This document shows positions 27,343 to 36,068 of a DNA stretch of 64,000 bases, piece after piece. The stretch covers positions 248,001 to 312,000 of the forward strand of contig CALSRM010000003.1 of NCBI GenBank assembly GCA_943788755.1, read 5' to 3'. Position 1 is the stretch's first letter. Each line of letters starts with the position of its first letter. The notes under the pieces were generated by a model, which saw only the letters and a program-made list of their open reading frames with translations, did not search any database and was not told where the DNA came from. Both the position numbers and the translations under genes were made by a program. This DNA comes from an uncultured Flavobacteriales bacterium. GTDB lineage: Bacteria; Bacteroidota; Bacteroidia; Flavobacteriales_D; Parvicellaceae.

Positions 27343-27441
27343 ATGAAGAAATTACATCTTAAAAGAAAGGTTTTGAGACACTTACTTAAAACAAGTGACA
27401 AAATTACCAAGCAAACTAAAGTGGCGAAAAAAGTAGCTTAA
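27343..27441 (+). CDS. Possible 32-residue highly basic peptide
   Basis: ATG 27343-27345 to TAA 27439-27441 encodes MKKLHLKRKVLRHLLKTSDK then ITKQTKVAKKVA: 12 Lys/Arg and 2 His in 32 residues and no acidic residue except one Asp. Such composition suggests a nucleic-acid- or ribosome-binding peptide, or chance coding in A-rich DNA. A TAGAATTTCGCGCC segment 20-30 nt upstream is promoter-like. Its stop overlaps the stop of the converging flippase-like gene by 3 bp. Confidence 0.38.
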   Translation: MKKLHLKRKVLRHLLKTSDKITKQTKVAKKVA

Positions 27442-28472
27442 GCTATGTTCGCTTTTTTCTTCTTACTTACTTGCACCATCCCTAATGACAGCAAACCCAA
27501 GAACACTATTAGCAGTGTTTGCGTAGCCCATACCAAGGCTCCAAAACCAATATGACTAGACACTCTTTCCGGCGTTGCCTCGAAACCTTGTTGAGCTAAA
27601 AAGAATGTTAGCACTGCTCCAACCATTATAGGATAAGTACCTATTCCGCCTTGAACAATAATAAACCCAATTGTTCCTGCTATAAAAGCAGACAATATCC
27701 CATCCGCTGACATAAGACTAGTTTCGTCCCAAGCATAAAATGTAATCCAAAACATTGAGATATAACATGTCCAAATTATTATGGTATGTAATAAATAACC
27801 CCACCTATCTTTCATCGTGAATATGGTTTTTACCCCATCAACAAATCCGTTCAAAAATCCCAAAAACTTCTTTTTAAACTTAGGTTTCTTAATGTACAAA
27901 TACAAGAATCCTAAAAACCCCGCGCCAATCAAACCAAATATTATGTATTTAATCCATGGTGTTGATGGTGTTGCAGTTTCTGATGTAGAATCAATTCCTT
28001 CTGCCAACTTCAATAAATCATCCATGTTGTCGAAATTGATTAATACTGCAATACCTGCCACAATCCCTAAACATAAGACATCAATAACTCTTTCCGCTAC
28101 TATTGTACCAAACCCTTTATCAAATGGGACCCCGTCCGTACCTTTTAAAACTGCTGCTCTCGAAGCTTCGCCCATTCTGGGAACTACCATATTAGCAATA
28201 TAGCCTATCATAATTGCGTTATAAGAGTTTTTAAGAGACGGCTCGAAACCCAATGGCCTGAGCATGTACTTCCAACGGTATGCTCTACTTACATGACTAA
28301 TTAATCCAATTAATAAAGAAATAAAAAGAATGAAATAATTAGCTTCCTTAAAAACATCAATAAAAGCAACTTTTGCTTTCTCATCGAAACTTGTCCAAAA
28401 GTACCAGCAGATATACAACCCAATTAACACGGGTAATAAAATTTTAAGAATATTAAAGATCTTCTTTTTCAA
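27438..28472 (-). CDS. Flippase-like / lysylphosphatidylglycerol synthase TM-domain protein
   Basis: 344 residues, about eight membrane helices, matching the UPF0104/LPG_synthase_TM family. Features are an N-terminal GLISHVSRAYRWKYMLRPLG, MIGYIANMVVPRMGEASRAAV (about 88-108) and the conserved VIVAERVID-type segment (IVAERVIDVLCLG). C-terminal GGIGTYPIMVGAV is typical. No MprF synthase domain is present, so it is probably a lipid or lipid-linked-sugar flippase-like protein of unknown substrate. It is the last gene after panC and panD on the same strand, 27 bp from panD. Confidence 0.88.
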   Translation of the reverse strand: MKKKIFNILKILLPVLIGLYICWYFWTSFDEKAKVAFIDVFKEANYFILFISLLIGLISHVSRAYRWKYMLRPLGFEPSLKNSYNAIMIGYIANMVVPRMGEASRAAVLKGTDGVPFDKGFGTIVAERVIDVLCLGIVAGIAVLINFDNMDDLLKLAEGIDSTSETATPSTPWIKYIIFGLIGAGFLGFLYLYIKKPKFKKKFLGFLNGFVDGVKTIFTMKDRWGYLLHTIIIWTCYISMFWITFYAWDETSLMSADGILSAFIAGTIGFIIVQGGIGTYPIMVGAVLTFFLAQQGFEATPERVSSHIGFGALVWATQTLLIVFLGLLSLGMVQVSKKKKANIA

Positions 28473-28499
28473 GCTTATACGTTTGAATTTATAAAACTC

Positions 28500-28853
28500 T
28501 TACCTTTCAATTTTATTGTTTTCAGGGTTTGGAAAAACAATAGTAGGCTTAAAAGATTTCGCTTCTTCAAAATCCATTGTTGCATATGAGATTATAATAA
28601 CGACATCTCCTACAGCCACCCTTCTAGCAGCTGGGCCATTCAAACAAACATTTCCTGAACCACGAATTCCTTTAATTATGTAGGTTTCAATTCGCTCCCC
28701 ATTATTAATATTAACAATCTGAACTTTCTCTCCTTCAATCATGTTTGCAGCATCCAACAAATCCTCATCAATTGTAATACTCCCAATATAATTAAGGTCT
28801 GCTTCGGTTACCGTTACACGGTGAATTTTAGATTTGAATACTTCTATATGCAT
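28500..28853 (-). CDS. panD: Aspartate 1-decarboxylase (pyruvoyl-dependent)
   Basis: Makes beta-alanine for pantothenate synthesis. The 117-residue proenzyme has the self-cleavage site Gly24-Ser25 in NYIGSIT, where the serine becomes the pyruvoyl group. [12 protein letters not shown] and [19 protein letters not shown] (about 66-84) are the other conserved blocks. It sits 57 bp downstream of panC on the same strand, which delivers its product to the PanC reaction. Confidence 0.96.
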   Translation of the reverse strand: MHIEVFKSKIHRVTVTEADLNYIGSITIDEDLLDAANMIEGEKVQIVNINNGERIETYIIKGIRGSGNVCLNGPAARRVAVGDVVIIISYATMDFEEAKSFKPTIVFPNPENNKIER

Positions 28854-28910
28854 TTCGAGTGCGAAATTAGTTATTTATTTCAATAACTCTGTAATCCTTG
28901 TGTTCCATTA

Positions 28911-29747
28911 TTATACTATTTCCATATTATCAATTAACCGAATTTCTCCGATAGAAGTGGCTGTAAAAGCTCTAATTTTTTGGGGCTCGGATACTTCTGT
29001 AATAGGAGATAAAGATTCCGCATCACAAATTTCAAAATATTCTGGTTCACTTTCCTTTTGTAAAATCCCAAAACACTCAGCTTGCAAATCTTGCAAACCC
29101 ATTTTTCCAAAGTTATTCTTGCAGTGGTTCAGGGCTTTTTGCAAAACCAAAGCATTTTTTAATTCAGTATTGGAAAGTCTCTTGTTTCTTGAACTCATAG
29201 CCAACCCATTCTCTTCTCTCACAATATCACATCCAAGAACTTCAATTTCCATATTCAATACCTTCGCCATTTTCTGGATAACCAAAAATTGCTGAAAATC
29301 CTTTAATCCAAAAAAAGCTTTATCAGGCTGAACAATATCAAACAAAAGTTTTACCACACGCATTACTCCGTCAAAGTGACCTGGTCTATGCTCTCCTTCC
29401 AAAACATTGATAATGTTCCCCAGATCTAAGGAAACTTTTTTTTCATTTTTATAAACCTCATCCACATCATTTGGTAGAAATAAAACATCACAACCAGCCG
29501 ATTTTAATAATTCAATATCTTCAAAATAATCTTTAGGGTAGTTTTCAAAATCTGAAACCACGTTAAATTGTGTGGGATTCACAAAAATACTACACACAAC
29601 GATGTCACAGCGTTTTTTTGACTCTCTAATTAAGGATAAGTGTCCTTCATGCAAGGAGCCCATTGTTGGAGCGAAACCAACTACAAGTTCTTCCTCAATT
29701 GAACTAAGGTGTTCTTTTAGTGCTCTTTGCGTCTTAAATATCTTCAT
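28911..29747 (-). CDS. panC: Pantothenate synthetase
   Basis: Condenses pantoate and beta-alanine using ATP. From the chosen start the product is 279 residues. FAPTMGSLHEGHLSLI (about 24-39) holds the HxGH-type nucleotide motif (HEGH), VSIFVNPTQF-like FVNPTQFN follows, then EGEHRPGHFDGV and the KMSKS-like SSRNK. The open frame extends to 29825, but the upstream codons cover the divergent promoter region. Two adjacent ATGs (29750 and 29747) are both possible. Confidence 0.95.
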   Translation of the reverse strand: MKIFKTQRALKEHLSSIEEELVVGFAPTMGSLHEGHLSLIRESKKRCDIVVCSIFVNPTQFNVVSDFENYPKDYFEDIELLKSAGCDVLFLPNDVDEVYKNEKKVSLDLGNIINVLEGEHRPGHFDGVMRVVKLLFDIVQPDKAFFGLKDFQQFLVIQKMAKVLNMEIEVLGCDIVREENGLAMSSRNKRLSNTELKNALVLQKALNHCKNNFGKMGLQDLQAECFGILQKESEPEYFEICDAESLSPITEVSEPQKIRAFTATSIGEIRLIDNMEIV

Positions 29748-29784
29748 CATAGGACAAAAATGGTAAACAAAACTAGTGTAAATG

Positions 29785-29816
29785 TTGGAAATAATGGATT
29801 TTTTTATATATTTTTG
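29785..29816 (+). promoter_or_regulatory. Promoter of the glgA-like operon
   Basis: TTG (29785-29787), 21-bp spacer, TATTTTTG (29809-29816), about 29 nt before the ATG at 29846. Confidence 0.55.
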
Positions 29817-29845
29817 TACCCGCAAGAAAATTTAGACCAAAGTTT

Positions 29846-30673
29846 ATGCAAAAGACCAGAGTACTTTATATAACCCAAGAAATCACTCCTTTTCTTCCTG
29901 AAAGCGAAGTTTCTTCAACAGTAAGAACTTTAGCACAGGGTGTACACGAACGAGACAAAGAAATCAGAATATTCATGCCTCGTTTTGGTGTAATTAATGA
30001 AAGAAGACATCAGTTGCATGAAGTTATTAGATTATCAGGAATGAATCTTATCGTTAATGATGTAGATCACCCTCTTATTATAAAGGTTGCTTCTGTTCCG
30101 CAGGCAAGAATGCAAGTCTATTTTATAGACAATGAAGAGTTCTTTAAGCGAAAAAGAACTTATACGGATGAAGATGAAAAATTCTTTAAAGACAACGATG
30201 AAAGAGCAATCTTCTTTTGCAGAGGTGTTGTTGAAACAGTAAAGAAATTAGGGTGGACTCCTGACATTGTTCATTGCCACGGTTGGATGACAGGGTTTTT
30301 ACCATTATATCTTAAAAAAATGTATGCAGATGACCCACATTTTTCAAATGCAAAAATTATTTACACGCCTTACGCAAATGAGTTTAGTGGAAATTTAGAT
30401 TCAAAGTTAATTGATAAACTAAACTTTGATAAAATCGCGTACGAAGACGTAGATTTTTTGAAAACTCCAAATGCATTAAACCTAAATAAAACCGGAGCAC
30501 AATGGGCGGACGCAATTAGTATTGGAAGTGAAGCAATAAATTCGGAGCTAAGTAGTTATATAAATGATTCAGGAAAGCCTGTTTTGGATTATCAAACCGA
30601 AGAAACTTTGGTTGATGCACATCAAGATTTTTATGAAAAAGTACTTAGTGAGAATGAAGTGTTGGCAGATTAA
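29846..30673 (+). CDS. Short GT5 (glycogen/starch synthase N-terminal) family protein
   Basis: 275 residues aligning only to the N-terminal Rossmann half of glycogen synthase. Features are TRVLYITQEITPFLPESEV, TLAQGVHERDKEIRIFMPRFGVI, WTPDIVHCHGWMTGFLPLYL (about 140-160) and WADAISIGSEA. The KTGG substrate motif expected near residue 20 is replaced by ESEVSS, and the C-terminal donor domain is absent. The short form beside panC and a DUF4270 gene is usual in Bacteroidota, so this is a family trait rather than a break here. It probably lacks glycogen synthase activity. Its end overlaps the next gene by 20 bp. Confidence 0.78.
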   Translation: MQKTRVLYITQEITPFLPESEVSSTVRTLAQGVHERDKEIRIFMPRFGVINERRHQLHEVIRLSGMNLIVNDVDHPLIIKVASVPQARMQVYFIDNEEFFKRKRTYTDEDEKFFKDNDERAIFFCRGVVETVKKLGWTPDIVHCHGWMTGFLPLYLKKMYADDPHFSNAKIIYTPYANEFSGNLDSKLIDKLNFDKIAYEDVDFLKTPNALNLNKTGAQWADAISIGSEAINSELSSYINDSGKPVLDYQTEETLVDAHQDFYEKVLSENEVLAD

Positions 30674-32048
30674 TAAATTCAGTAAAATAATTAGCTTAAT
30701 AAGTAAGCGGAAAGCAATTAATCTTTCCGCTATCTTTTTTTTAGGACTAATCGTATTGACGGGATGTAAAAAGAAGGAAGATGGAATAGGGCTAAATGTC
30801 CAACCTCAAGGCGATCAATTAAATGTTAAATTAATTGATACTACATCTATCATTACTTATTCTATAAAAGAAGATTCTTTAAAATCAGATGAATTAGATG
30901 GGCCTAGCATGTTAGGGACATATATTGATCCCTATTTTGGAAAGATGGACGCGTCCATTGTTTCTCAAATTAGGCTAGAAGCTTCAGTCGATTTTGCTTT
31001 GTCAAGTGGTTCATTAGACAGTTTAGTTATAGACTCTGTGGTTATGTATTTAGCCCTGCAAGGGTCATTTGGGAACCTTGATGCGCAGACTTTTGAAGTG
31101 TATCAGATTGATGAAGATATCGACATTGACTCTACCTACTATACAAATAAATCAATGACTACAACGGGGGGAAACTTAGCTGTTAGTGGGGCTATTACTC
31201 CTAATCCTGTGTCTGTAGGTTATGTTGGAGGATCATTGACTGAATACGCCATTCTAAATATACCATTAAGCATTAATGAGTTTGGATGGAAAATGTTTAA
31301 TGAATCAGGAAATACATCTCTTTCTGGAAATGATGGGACAGGAGAGTTTTTAGATTGGTACAAGGGATTGGTGATTAAAGCAAATAATCCTATGCAAGGA
31401 GTTAACGATGGGGGAATAATTTATGCTGACATGGTAAATGACTTTTCAAAAGTAACCATATATTATAGGGATACTTCTGGAACATCTTCGGAACATGATA
31501 CATTGAGCTTTGATTTTAATTTCAATGCTAATTGTGCTCATTACAATTCGGTAGACATCGATTATTCTAATACGTTTGTTGACGCACAAATTAATGACTC
31601 AACTTTCGGAATGGATGTATTTTATCTCCAGGCATTAGGAGGGGCAAAAGCAAAAATTCATTTTCCACATCTTACCGATTTTATTGACAGTGGAAAAGTG
31701 GTTGTGAATAAAGCTGAACTAGTACTCCCGGTTCAATACAATTCGTTAGACAATTTTACCCCATCGGAATATTTGTTCTTAACCCGTGCAGATGAAAATG
31801 GAAATATCTCCTTTTTACCTGATGCAAATGAATCAAGTCACGGTGGACAGTTAGATCTAACTACAAATAATTATACATTTAACATTACCAGATACATAAA
31901 TAACATTTTTGCTGGAGAGTTTCAGAATGACGGTCTAACCTTAGTTATTGGTGGCTCTGGAATAACTGCAAATAGAGTTATTCTAAATGGGGCAAATTCT
32001 CTTAATAAGGACAAACTTAGGTTAGTTTTAACCTACACAAAATATTAA
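30654..32048 (+). CDS. DUF4270 lipoprotein
   Basis: 464 residues from the ATG at 30654. The lipoprotein signal ends FLGLIVLTGCKKKEDG, followed by a DUF4270-type domain: GLNVQPQGDQLNVKLIDTTS, DPYFGKMDASIVSQIRLEAS, and later FLDWYKGLVIKANNP and LVLTYTKY at the end. It is predicted to be surface or outer-membrane anchored. The function is unknown; its fixed place between the GT5 gene and glmS in Bacteroidota suggests an envelope or carbohydrate link (inference). The upstream ATG at 30564 is rejected because it lies deep in the GT5 gene. Confidence 0.85.
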   Translation: MKCWQINKFSKIISLISKRKAINLSAIFFLGLIVLTGCKKKEDGIGLNVQPQGDQLNVKLIDTTSIITYSIKEDSLKSDELDGPSMLGTYIDPYFGKMDASIVSQIRLEASVDFALSSGSLDSLVIDSVVMYLALQGSFGNLDAQTFEVYQIDEDIDIDSTYYTNKSMTTTGGNLAVSGAITPNPVSVGYVGGSLTEYAILNIPLSINEFGWKMFNESGNTSLSGNDGTGEFLDWYKGLVIKANNPMQGVNDGGIIYADMVNDFSKVTIYYRDTSGTSSEHDTLSFDFNFNANCAHYNSVDIDYSNTFVDAQINDSTFGMDVFYLQALGGAKAKIHFPHLTDFIDSGKVVVNKAELVLPVQYNSLDNFTPSEYLFLTRADENGNISFLPDANESSHGGQLDLTTNNYTFNITRYINNIFAGEFQNDGLTLVIGGSGITANRVILNGANSLNKDKLRLVLTYTKY

Positions 32049-32051
32049 AAC

Positions 32052-33893
32052 ATGTGTGGAATAGTAGCATATATTGGTGAAAAAGAAGCTTTCCCAATAG
32101 TCTTAAAAGGACTTAAAAGACTAGAGTATAGAGGATATGATAGTTCAGGGATAGCTATCAATAATAACCACAACTTAAACCTTTTAAAAAAACAAGGTAA
32201 AGTTGCAGAATTAGAAAAGCACGCTGAGGGATTCGACACAAGTGGGAATATTGGAATTGGCCATACGCGATGGGCAACTCACGGAGAGCCCAATGATGTA
32301 AATGCACACCCACACCTTTCTGGTAACGGAAAATTTGCTTTGGTTCACAATGGAATTATTGAAAACTACGCTATCCTTAAAAAAGAATTAATTTCTCGAG
32401 GACATGAATTTAAAAGTGCAACAGATACTGAAGTGCTTATGCACTTGATTGAAGAGATTATAGAAAAGGAGAAAGTTGATTTATTTGAAGGGGTTCGGCA
32501 AGCTCTAAACGAAGTTTATGGAGCATATGCAATTGTTATTATTTCTAAAGAAAATAAGCGAGAGTTAATTGCCGCTAGAAAGAGTAGCCCATTAGTTGTT
32601 GGTATTGGGAACAGTGAATTTTACGTGGCATCTGATGCAACACCTATTGTGGAGTACACAAAAAACGTAGTGTACTTAGAAGATGGAGAAATTGCCCGTT
32701 TGAGTCTAGATTCAGGGCTTAAAATAAAAACAATAGCTAATGTTGAGAAAACTCCCTATATCCAAGAACTAGAGCTGCAATTAGAAGCTCTTGAAAAAGG
32801 CGGTTACGAACATTTTATGCTCAAAGAAATATTTGAACAACCCCGTTCAATTATGGATTGTATGAGAGGTCGACTTAATATTAAAAATGGCACTGTTACT
32901 CTTGGAGGTATAAAAGACTATGAAAATAAAATAGTTAACGCCAAGCGTTTAATCATTGTAGCTTGTGGAACTTCCTGGCATGCAGGGATTGTAGGAGAAT
33001 ACTTAATAGAAGAATTAGCGAGAATACCTGTTGAAGTAGAGTATGCATCTGAATTTAGATATAGAAATCCAATTATTAACGAGGATGATATAGTAATATG
33101 TATATCACAATCGGGTGAAACTGCAGATACTTTAGCTGCAATAAACCTAGCCAAAGAAAGAGGAGCTACAATACTAGGTATTTGTAATGTTGTTGGAAGT
33201 TCTATCTCTCGATTAACAGACTGTGGTTCTTATACACATGCGGGACCAGAAATCGGAGTGGCGTCAACCAAAGCGTTTACAGCTCAAGTAACCGTTCTTA
33301 CCTTATTAGCACTAATGATAGGGAAGAAAAAAGGAACTATTCCTTCTAATAGATTTAACAGAATATTGTTTGAATTGAACTCTATTCCGGAAAAAGTAGA
33401 GGAAGCTTTAAAATCAGATGAGCAAATCAAATTTATCGCTGAGATGTACAAAGATGCTTCAAACGCATTATATTTAGGTAGAGGAATAAACTTCCCCGTG
33501 GCCCTGGAAGGAGCCCTTAAACTAAAAGAAATATCTTATATCCACGCCGAGGGTTATCCAGCTGCAGAAATGAAGCATGGGCCTATCGCTTTGATTGATG
33601 AAGAGATGCCGATTTTTGTAATTGCTACCAAAGATGCGAGTTACGAAAAAGTTGTCAGTAATATTCAAGAAGTTAAAGCCAGAAAAGGGAAAGTTATTGC
33701 AGTTGTTACTAAAGGAGATACAGAGGTAAAAGCTATAGCAGACCACGTTATTGAAATTCCTGAAACCGATGATGTTTTGGTTCCGTTAATTGCTACAATT
33801 CCCATGCAATTATTAAGTTATCATATTGCAGTAGTGAGAGGATGTAATGTGGATCAGCCTAGAAATTTAGCTAAATCTGTTACTGTAGAGTAA
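32052..33893 (+). CDS. glmS: Glutamine-fructose-6-phosphate aminotransferase (isomerizing)
   Basis: Makes glucosamine-6-phosphate, the first step to UDP-GlcNAc for peptidoglycan and LPS. 613 residues. The N-terminal glutaminase domain has Cys2 as nucleophile (MCGIVAYIGE), with GIGHTRWATHGEPNDVNAHPH around 74-94. Two SIS domains follow, with ISQSGETADTLAA (about 354-366) and the conserved C-terminus DQPRNLAKSVTVE. The start is 4 bp after the DUF4270 stop, so probably the same transcript. No glmS ribozyme is expected or seen. Confidence 0.97.
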   Translation: MCGIVAYIGEKEAFPIVLKGLKRLEYRGYDSSGIAINNNHNLNLLKKQGKVAELEKHAEGFDTSGNIGIGHTRWATHGEPNDVNAHPHLSGNGKFALVHNGIIENYAILKKELISRGHEFKSATDTEVLMHLIEEIIEKEKVDLFEGVRQALNEVYGAYAIVIISKENKRELIAARKSSPLVVGIGNSEFYVASDATPIVEYTKNVVYLEDGEIARLSLDSGLKIKTIANVEKTPYIQELELQLEALEKGGYEHFMLKEIFEQPRSIMDCMRGRLNIKNGTVTLGGIKDYENKIVNAKRLIIVACGTSWHAGIVGEYLIEELARIPVEVEYASEFRYRNPIINEDDIVICISQSGETADTLAAINLAKERGATILGICNVVGSSISRLTDCGSYTHAGPEIGVASTKAFTAQVTVLTLLALMIGKKKGTIPSNRFNRILFELNSIPEKVEEALKSDEQIKFIAEMYKDASNALYLGRGINFPVALEGALKLKEISYIHAEGYPAAEMKHGPIALIDEEMPIFVIATKDASYEKVVSNIQEVKARKGKVIAVVTKGDTEVKAIADHVIEIPETDDVLVPLIATIPMQLLSYHIAVVRGCNVDQPRNLAKSVTVE

Positions 33894-34046
33894 CCTTCTG
33901 ACGTTCCTTTCAGAAACTATAAAGCTATTGTAACAAAGTATCATTTAATCCTATAACCGTACTTTCGTTTGATTTGGGATTCAGTAATTTTTTTGCTAAT
34001 TACACAAAAGCATGGTAATCAATATTTTTAAAGTCATTTTAGTCGC

Positions 34047-34928
34047 ATGCTAAGCAAGTACAAATATCATCTATGGCTACATTTTATTATCTTAATTTGG
34101 GGTTTCACTGGCGTGATTGGAAAGGAACTTGGGTTGCTAGACACAACAGCAGTTACAATCGTTTTTTACAGGATGCTAATTGGTTTGATTAGTTTATTTA
34201 TAGTTCTTCGTTTCCTAAAACATAAAATACGCATCACAAAAAAAGGTCTATTTGCGACACTTGGAACCGGACTTATAATTGCTGCACACTGGATCACTTT
34301 TTTCAAAGCAATTCAGCTATCTAACATTTCGCTGGCTTTAGTCTTTTTATCTACCACAGCATTATTTACTTCTTTTATCGAACCACTAATACTTAAACGT
34401 AAATATGACTTTAAAGAATCATTAATGGGCATAACAATTATCGTCGGGATAGCAGTTATAGCGAATACATCTTCCGATTATTATATAGCGATGATTTTAG
34501 CATTAATCTCAGCAATGTGTGCTGCCTTTTTTTCTGTTATTAATGGTAAACTAGTAAAAGAACATGATCCTAAGTCAATCACAATTTTCGAAATGCTTGG
34601 GGGGTTTATTGGGGTGGCTATCTTTTTCGCCTTGTCAGGAGAATTAAATACCGCTGCCCTTGCCATTGACTTGGAACAATTTGGACATCTATTTATTTTG
34701 GGTTCGGTTTGTACAGCTTTTGCTTTTTTAGTCGGTGTTGAATTGTCAAAACATTTACCCATATTCACAATGAATATAACTATAAATCTAGAACCAATCT
34801 ACGCTGTAATATTGGGCCTACTATTTTATCCCAACACAGAGGTTATGCCACCCGGTTTTTATTTAGGTGCAACTATAATTTTGGGGACTATTTTCGTTAA
34901 TGCTCTTTTAAAAAGAAGAAAAACCTAA
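34047..34928 (+). CDS. EamA/DMT-superfamily transporter
   Basis: 293 residues, ten predicted membrane helices in two EamA repeats (about 1-140 and 150-290). Features are an N-terminal ILIWGFTGVIGKELG and VFLSTTALFTSFIEPLILKRK in repeat one, and LEPIYAVILGLLFYPNTEVM in repeat two. The family exports metabolites, amino acids or nucleotide-sugars; the substrate cannot be predicted. It converges with the TM2 gene with a 4-bp overlap of their ends. Confidence 0.9.
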   Translation: MLSKYKYHLWLHFIILIWGFTGVIGKELGLLDTTAVTIVFYRMLIGLISLFIVLRFLKHKIRITKKGLFATLGTGLIIAAHWITFFKAIQLSNISLALVFLSTTALFTSFIEPLILKRKYDFKESLMGITIIVGIAVIANTSSDYYIAMILALISAMCAAFFSVINGKLVKEHDPKSITIFEMLGGFIGVAIFFALSGELNTAALAIDLEQFGHLFILGSVCTAFAFLVGVELSKHLPIFTMNITINLEPIYAVILGLLFYPNTEVMPPGFYLGATIILGTIFVNALLKRRKT

Positions 34929-35290
34929 CCTTCTTTTCTCCACATAAAGATATGTGAACTGTTTGAGTAGGTTTCAATATCCTTTGACAATAATATTAAT
35001 CCCAAATCAGCTAGAATTAGAATTCCGCCACCCCCCAGTGTAAGTGTGTACATAACAGGAACGTGAGCCTCTGTGCCTAAATATAGCCGGTGCACTCCAA
35101 ATATACCCAACGATAAATCTAAGCTAGCAGCGATCCATTTATTGTGTTTGACCTCCAACCTTCTTTTTTTAAAAAATGGAAGTCGTCTTTGCTTATGTGA
35201 TTTAACTTTTGGAATATCCAACCCTGCCTTTGTTATGGTGGGGGATAAAAAAAATCCAATCAATAATAATATGCTAAGTTTTGTTCTCAT
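34925..35290 (-). CDS. TM2-domain membrane protein
   Basis: 121 residues from the ATG at 35290: a signal-like helix (MRTKLSILLLIGFFLSPTIT), a basic stretch (KQRRLPFFKKRRLE), then a TM2 domain with SLGIFGVHRLYLGT (about 75-88) and LGGGGILILADLGLILLS. TM2 proteins are small membrane proteins of unknown function. A start at 35302 is open but would lie inside the sodA terminator. The U-tract of that terminator touches the ATG, so expression relative to sodA is an open question. Confidence 0.78.
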   Translation of the reverse strand: MRTKLSILLLIGFFLSPTITKAGLDIPKVKSHKQRRLPFFKKRRLEVKHNKWIAASLDLSLGIFGVHRLYLGTEAHVPVMYTLTLGGGGILILADLGLILLSKDIETYSNSSHIFMWRKEG

Positions 35291-35318
35291 AAAAAAAGCC
35301 ACCCTAATAGGATGGCTT
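35291..35318 (-). terminator. Intrinsic terminator of the superoxide dismutase gene
   Basis: 10-bp stem (35296-35305 with 35309-35318, one G-U in RNA) and a 3-base loop, followed on the minus strand by T7 (35291-35297). Directly after the T run comes the ATG of the TM2 gene. Confidence 0.78.
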
Positions 35319-35343
35319 AAATTTACAAAGTATTTCTTTGGTA

Positions 35344-35952
35344 CTATTTTACTGCTGCAAAGTTTTCAGAAACTTTATCCCAATTAATTACACTAAAAAA
35401 TGCATTAATATAATCTGGGCGTCTGTTTTGGTAGTTTAAATAGTAAGCATGCTCCCAAACATCTAAACCTAAAATTGGCGCACCTCCACAACCAATACCT
35501 GGCATTAATGGATTATCTTGATTTGCAGAAGAACAAACTTCTACTTTCCCACCTTCGTGTGCACAAAGCCAAGCCCAACCTGAACCAAAGCGAGTAGCAG
35601 CAGCCTTAGAAAAAGCATCTTTAAAAGCTTCAAAAGAACCGTAAGCAGCGTTAATTGCCTCTGCTAATTCACCTGTCGGCTCTCCACCACCATTTGGCGA
35701 CATAACTTCCCAGAATAAACTGTGATTAAAATATCCCCCACCATTATTTCGTAGAGCTCCATTATTCATATCCATATCAGCTAATAAATTTAAAATTGGC
35801 TGACCCTCTAATTCAGTTCCTGCTATCGCATTGTTTAAATTAGTTGTGTATCCATTGTGGTGTTTACTGTGATGGATTTCCATTGTTCTTGCATCAATAT
35901 GTGGTTCTAATGCTTCGTATGCGTATGGTAACGCTGGTAATTCAAATGCCAT
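35344..35952 (-). CDS. Superoxide dismutase, Fe/Mn type
   Basis: Dismutates superoxide in the cytoplasm. 202 residues with all four metal ligands: His27 (MEIHHSKHH), His77 ([10 protein letters not shown]), Asp164 and His168 (LDVWEHAYY). Conserved GSGWAWL is at about 124-130. Fe, Mn or cambialistic use cannot be settled by eye; the GGG and NH pattern near His77 is seen in Mn and cambialistic enzymes. It has its own -7 box and terminator. Confidence 0.96.
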   Translation of the reverse strand: MAFELPALPYAYEALEPHIDARTMEIHHSKHHNGYTTNLNNAIAGTELEGQPILNLLADMDMNNGALRNNGGGYFNHSLFWEVMSPNGGGEPTGELAEAINAAYGSFEAFKDAFSKAAATRFGSGWAWLCAHEGGKVEVCSSANQDNPLMPGIGCGGAPILGLDVWEHAYYLNYQNRRPDYINAFFSVINWDKVSENFAAVK

Positions 35953-36000
35953 GTTGGTCTGTTTTAGTTTGTTAAAGTTTTCTTAATTAAAATATTCTAA

Positions 36001-36008
36001 CAAATATA
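36001..36008 (-). promoter_or_regulatory. -7 box of the superoxide dismutase gene
   Basis: Minus strand TATATTTG, 48 nt before the ATG at 35952. It is a perfect TAnnTTTG match without an obvious TTG at -33. Confidence 0.45.
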
Positions 36009-36068
36009 AAGAAAATGTAGTCGAGTTCTTGAAATAAATGAATCTTTGCAAAAACTAGATTTTAAGAT

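Noticed and set aside
30673-31200. Search for a missing C-terminal half of the GT5 protein in shifted frames
   Set aside because: The DNA after the stop encodes the DUF4270 lipoprotein; no glycogen synthase donor-domain motifs are seen, so the short form is not a local frameshift.
32040-32060. glmS ribozyme or riboswitch upstream of glmS
   Set aside because: Only 3 bp separate the DUF4270 stop from the glmS ATG; there is no room for a structured leader.
33894-34046. TTCTGA...TCAGAA weak hairpin after glmS as a terminator
   Set aside because: Short, AT-rich stem without a following T-run; not distinguishable from chance.
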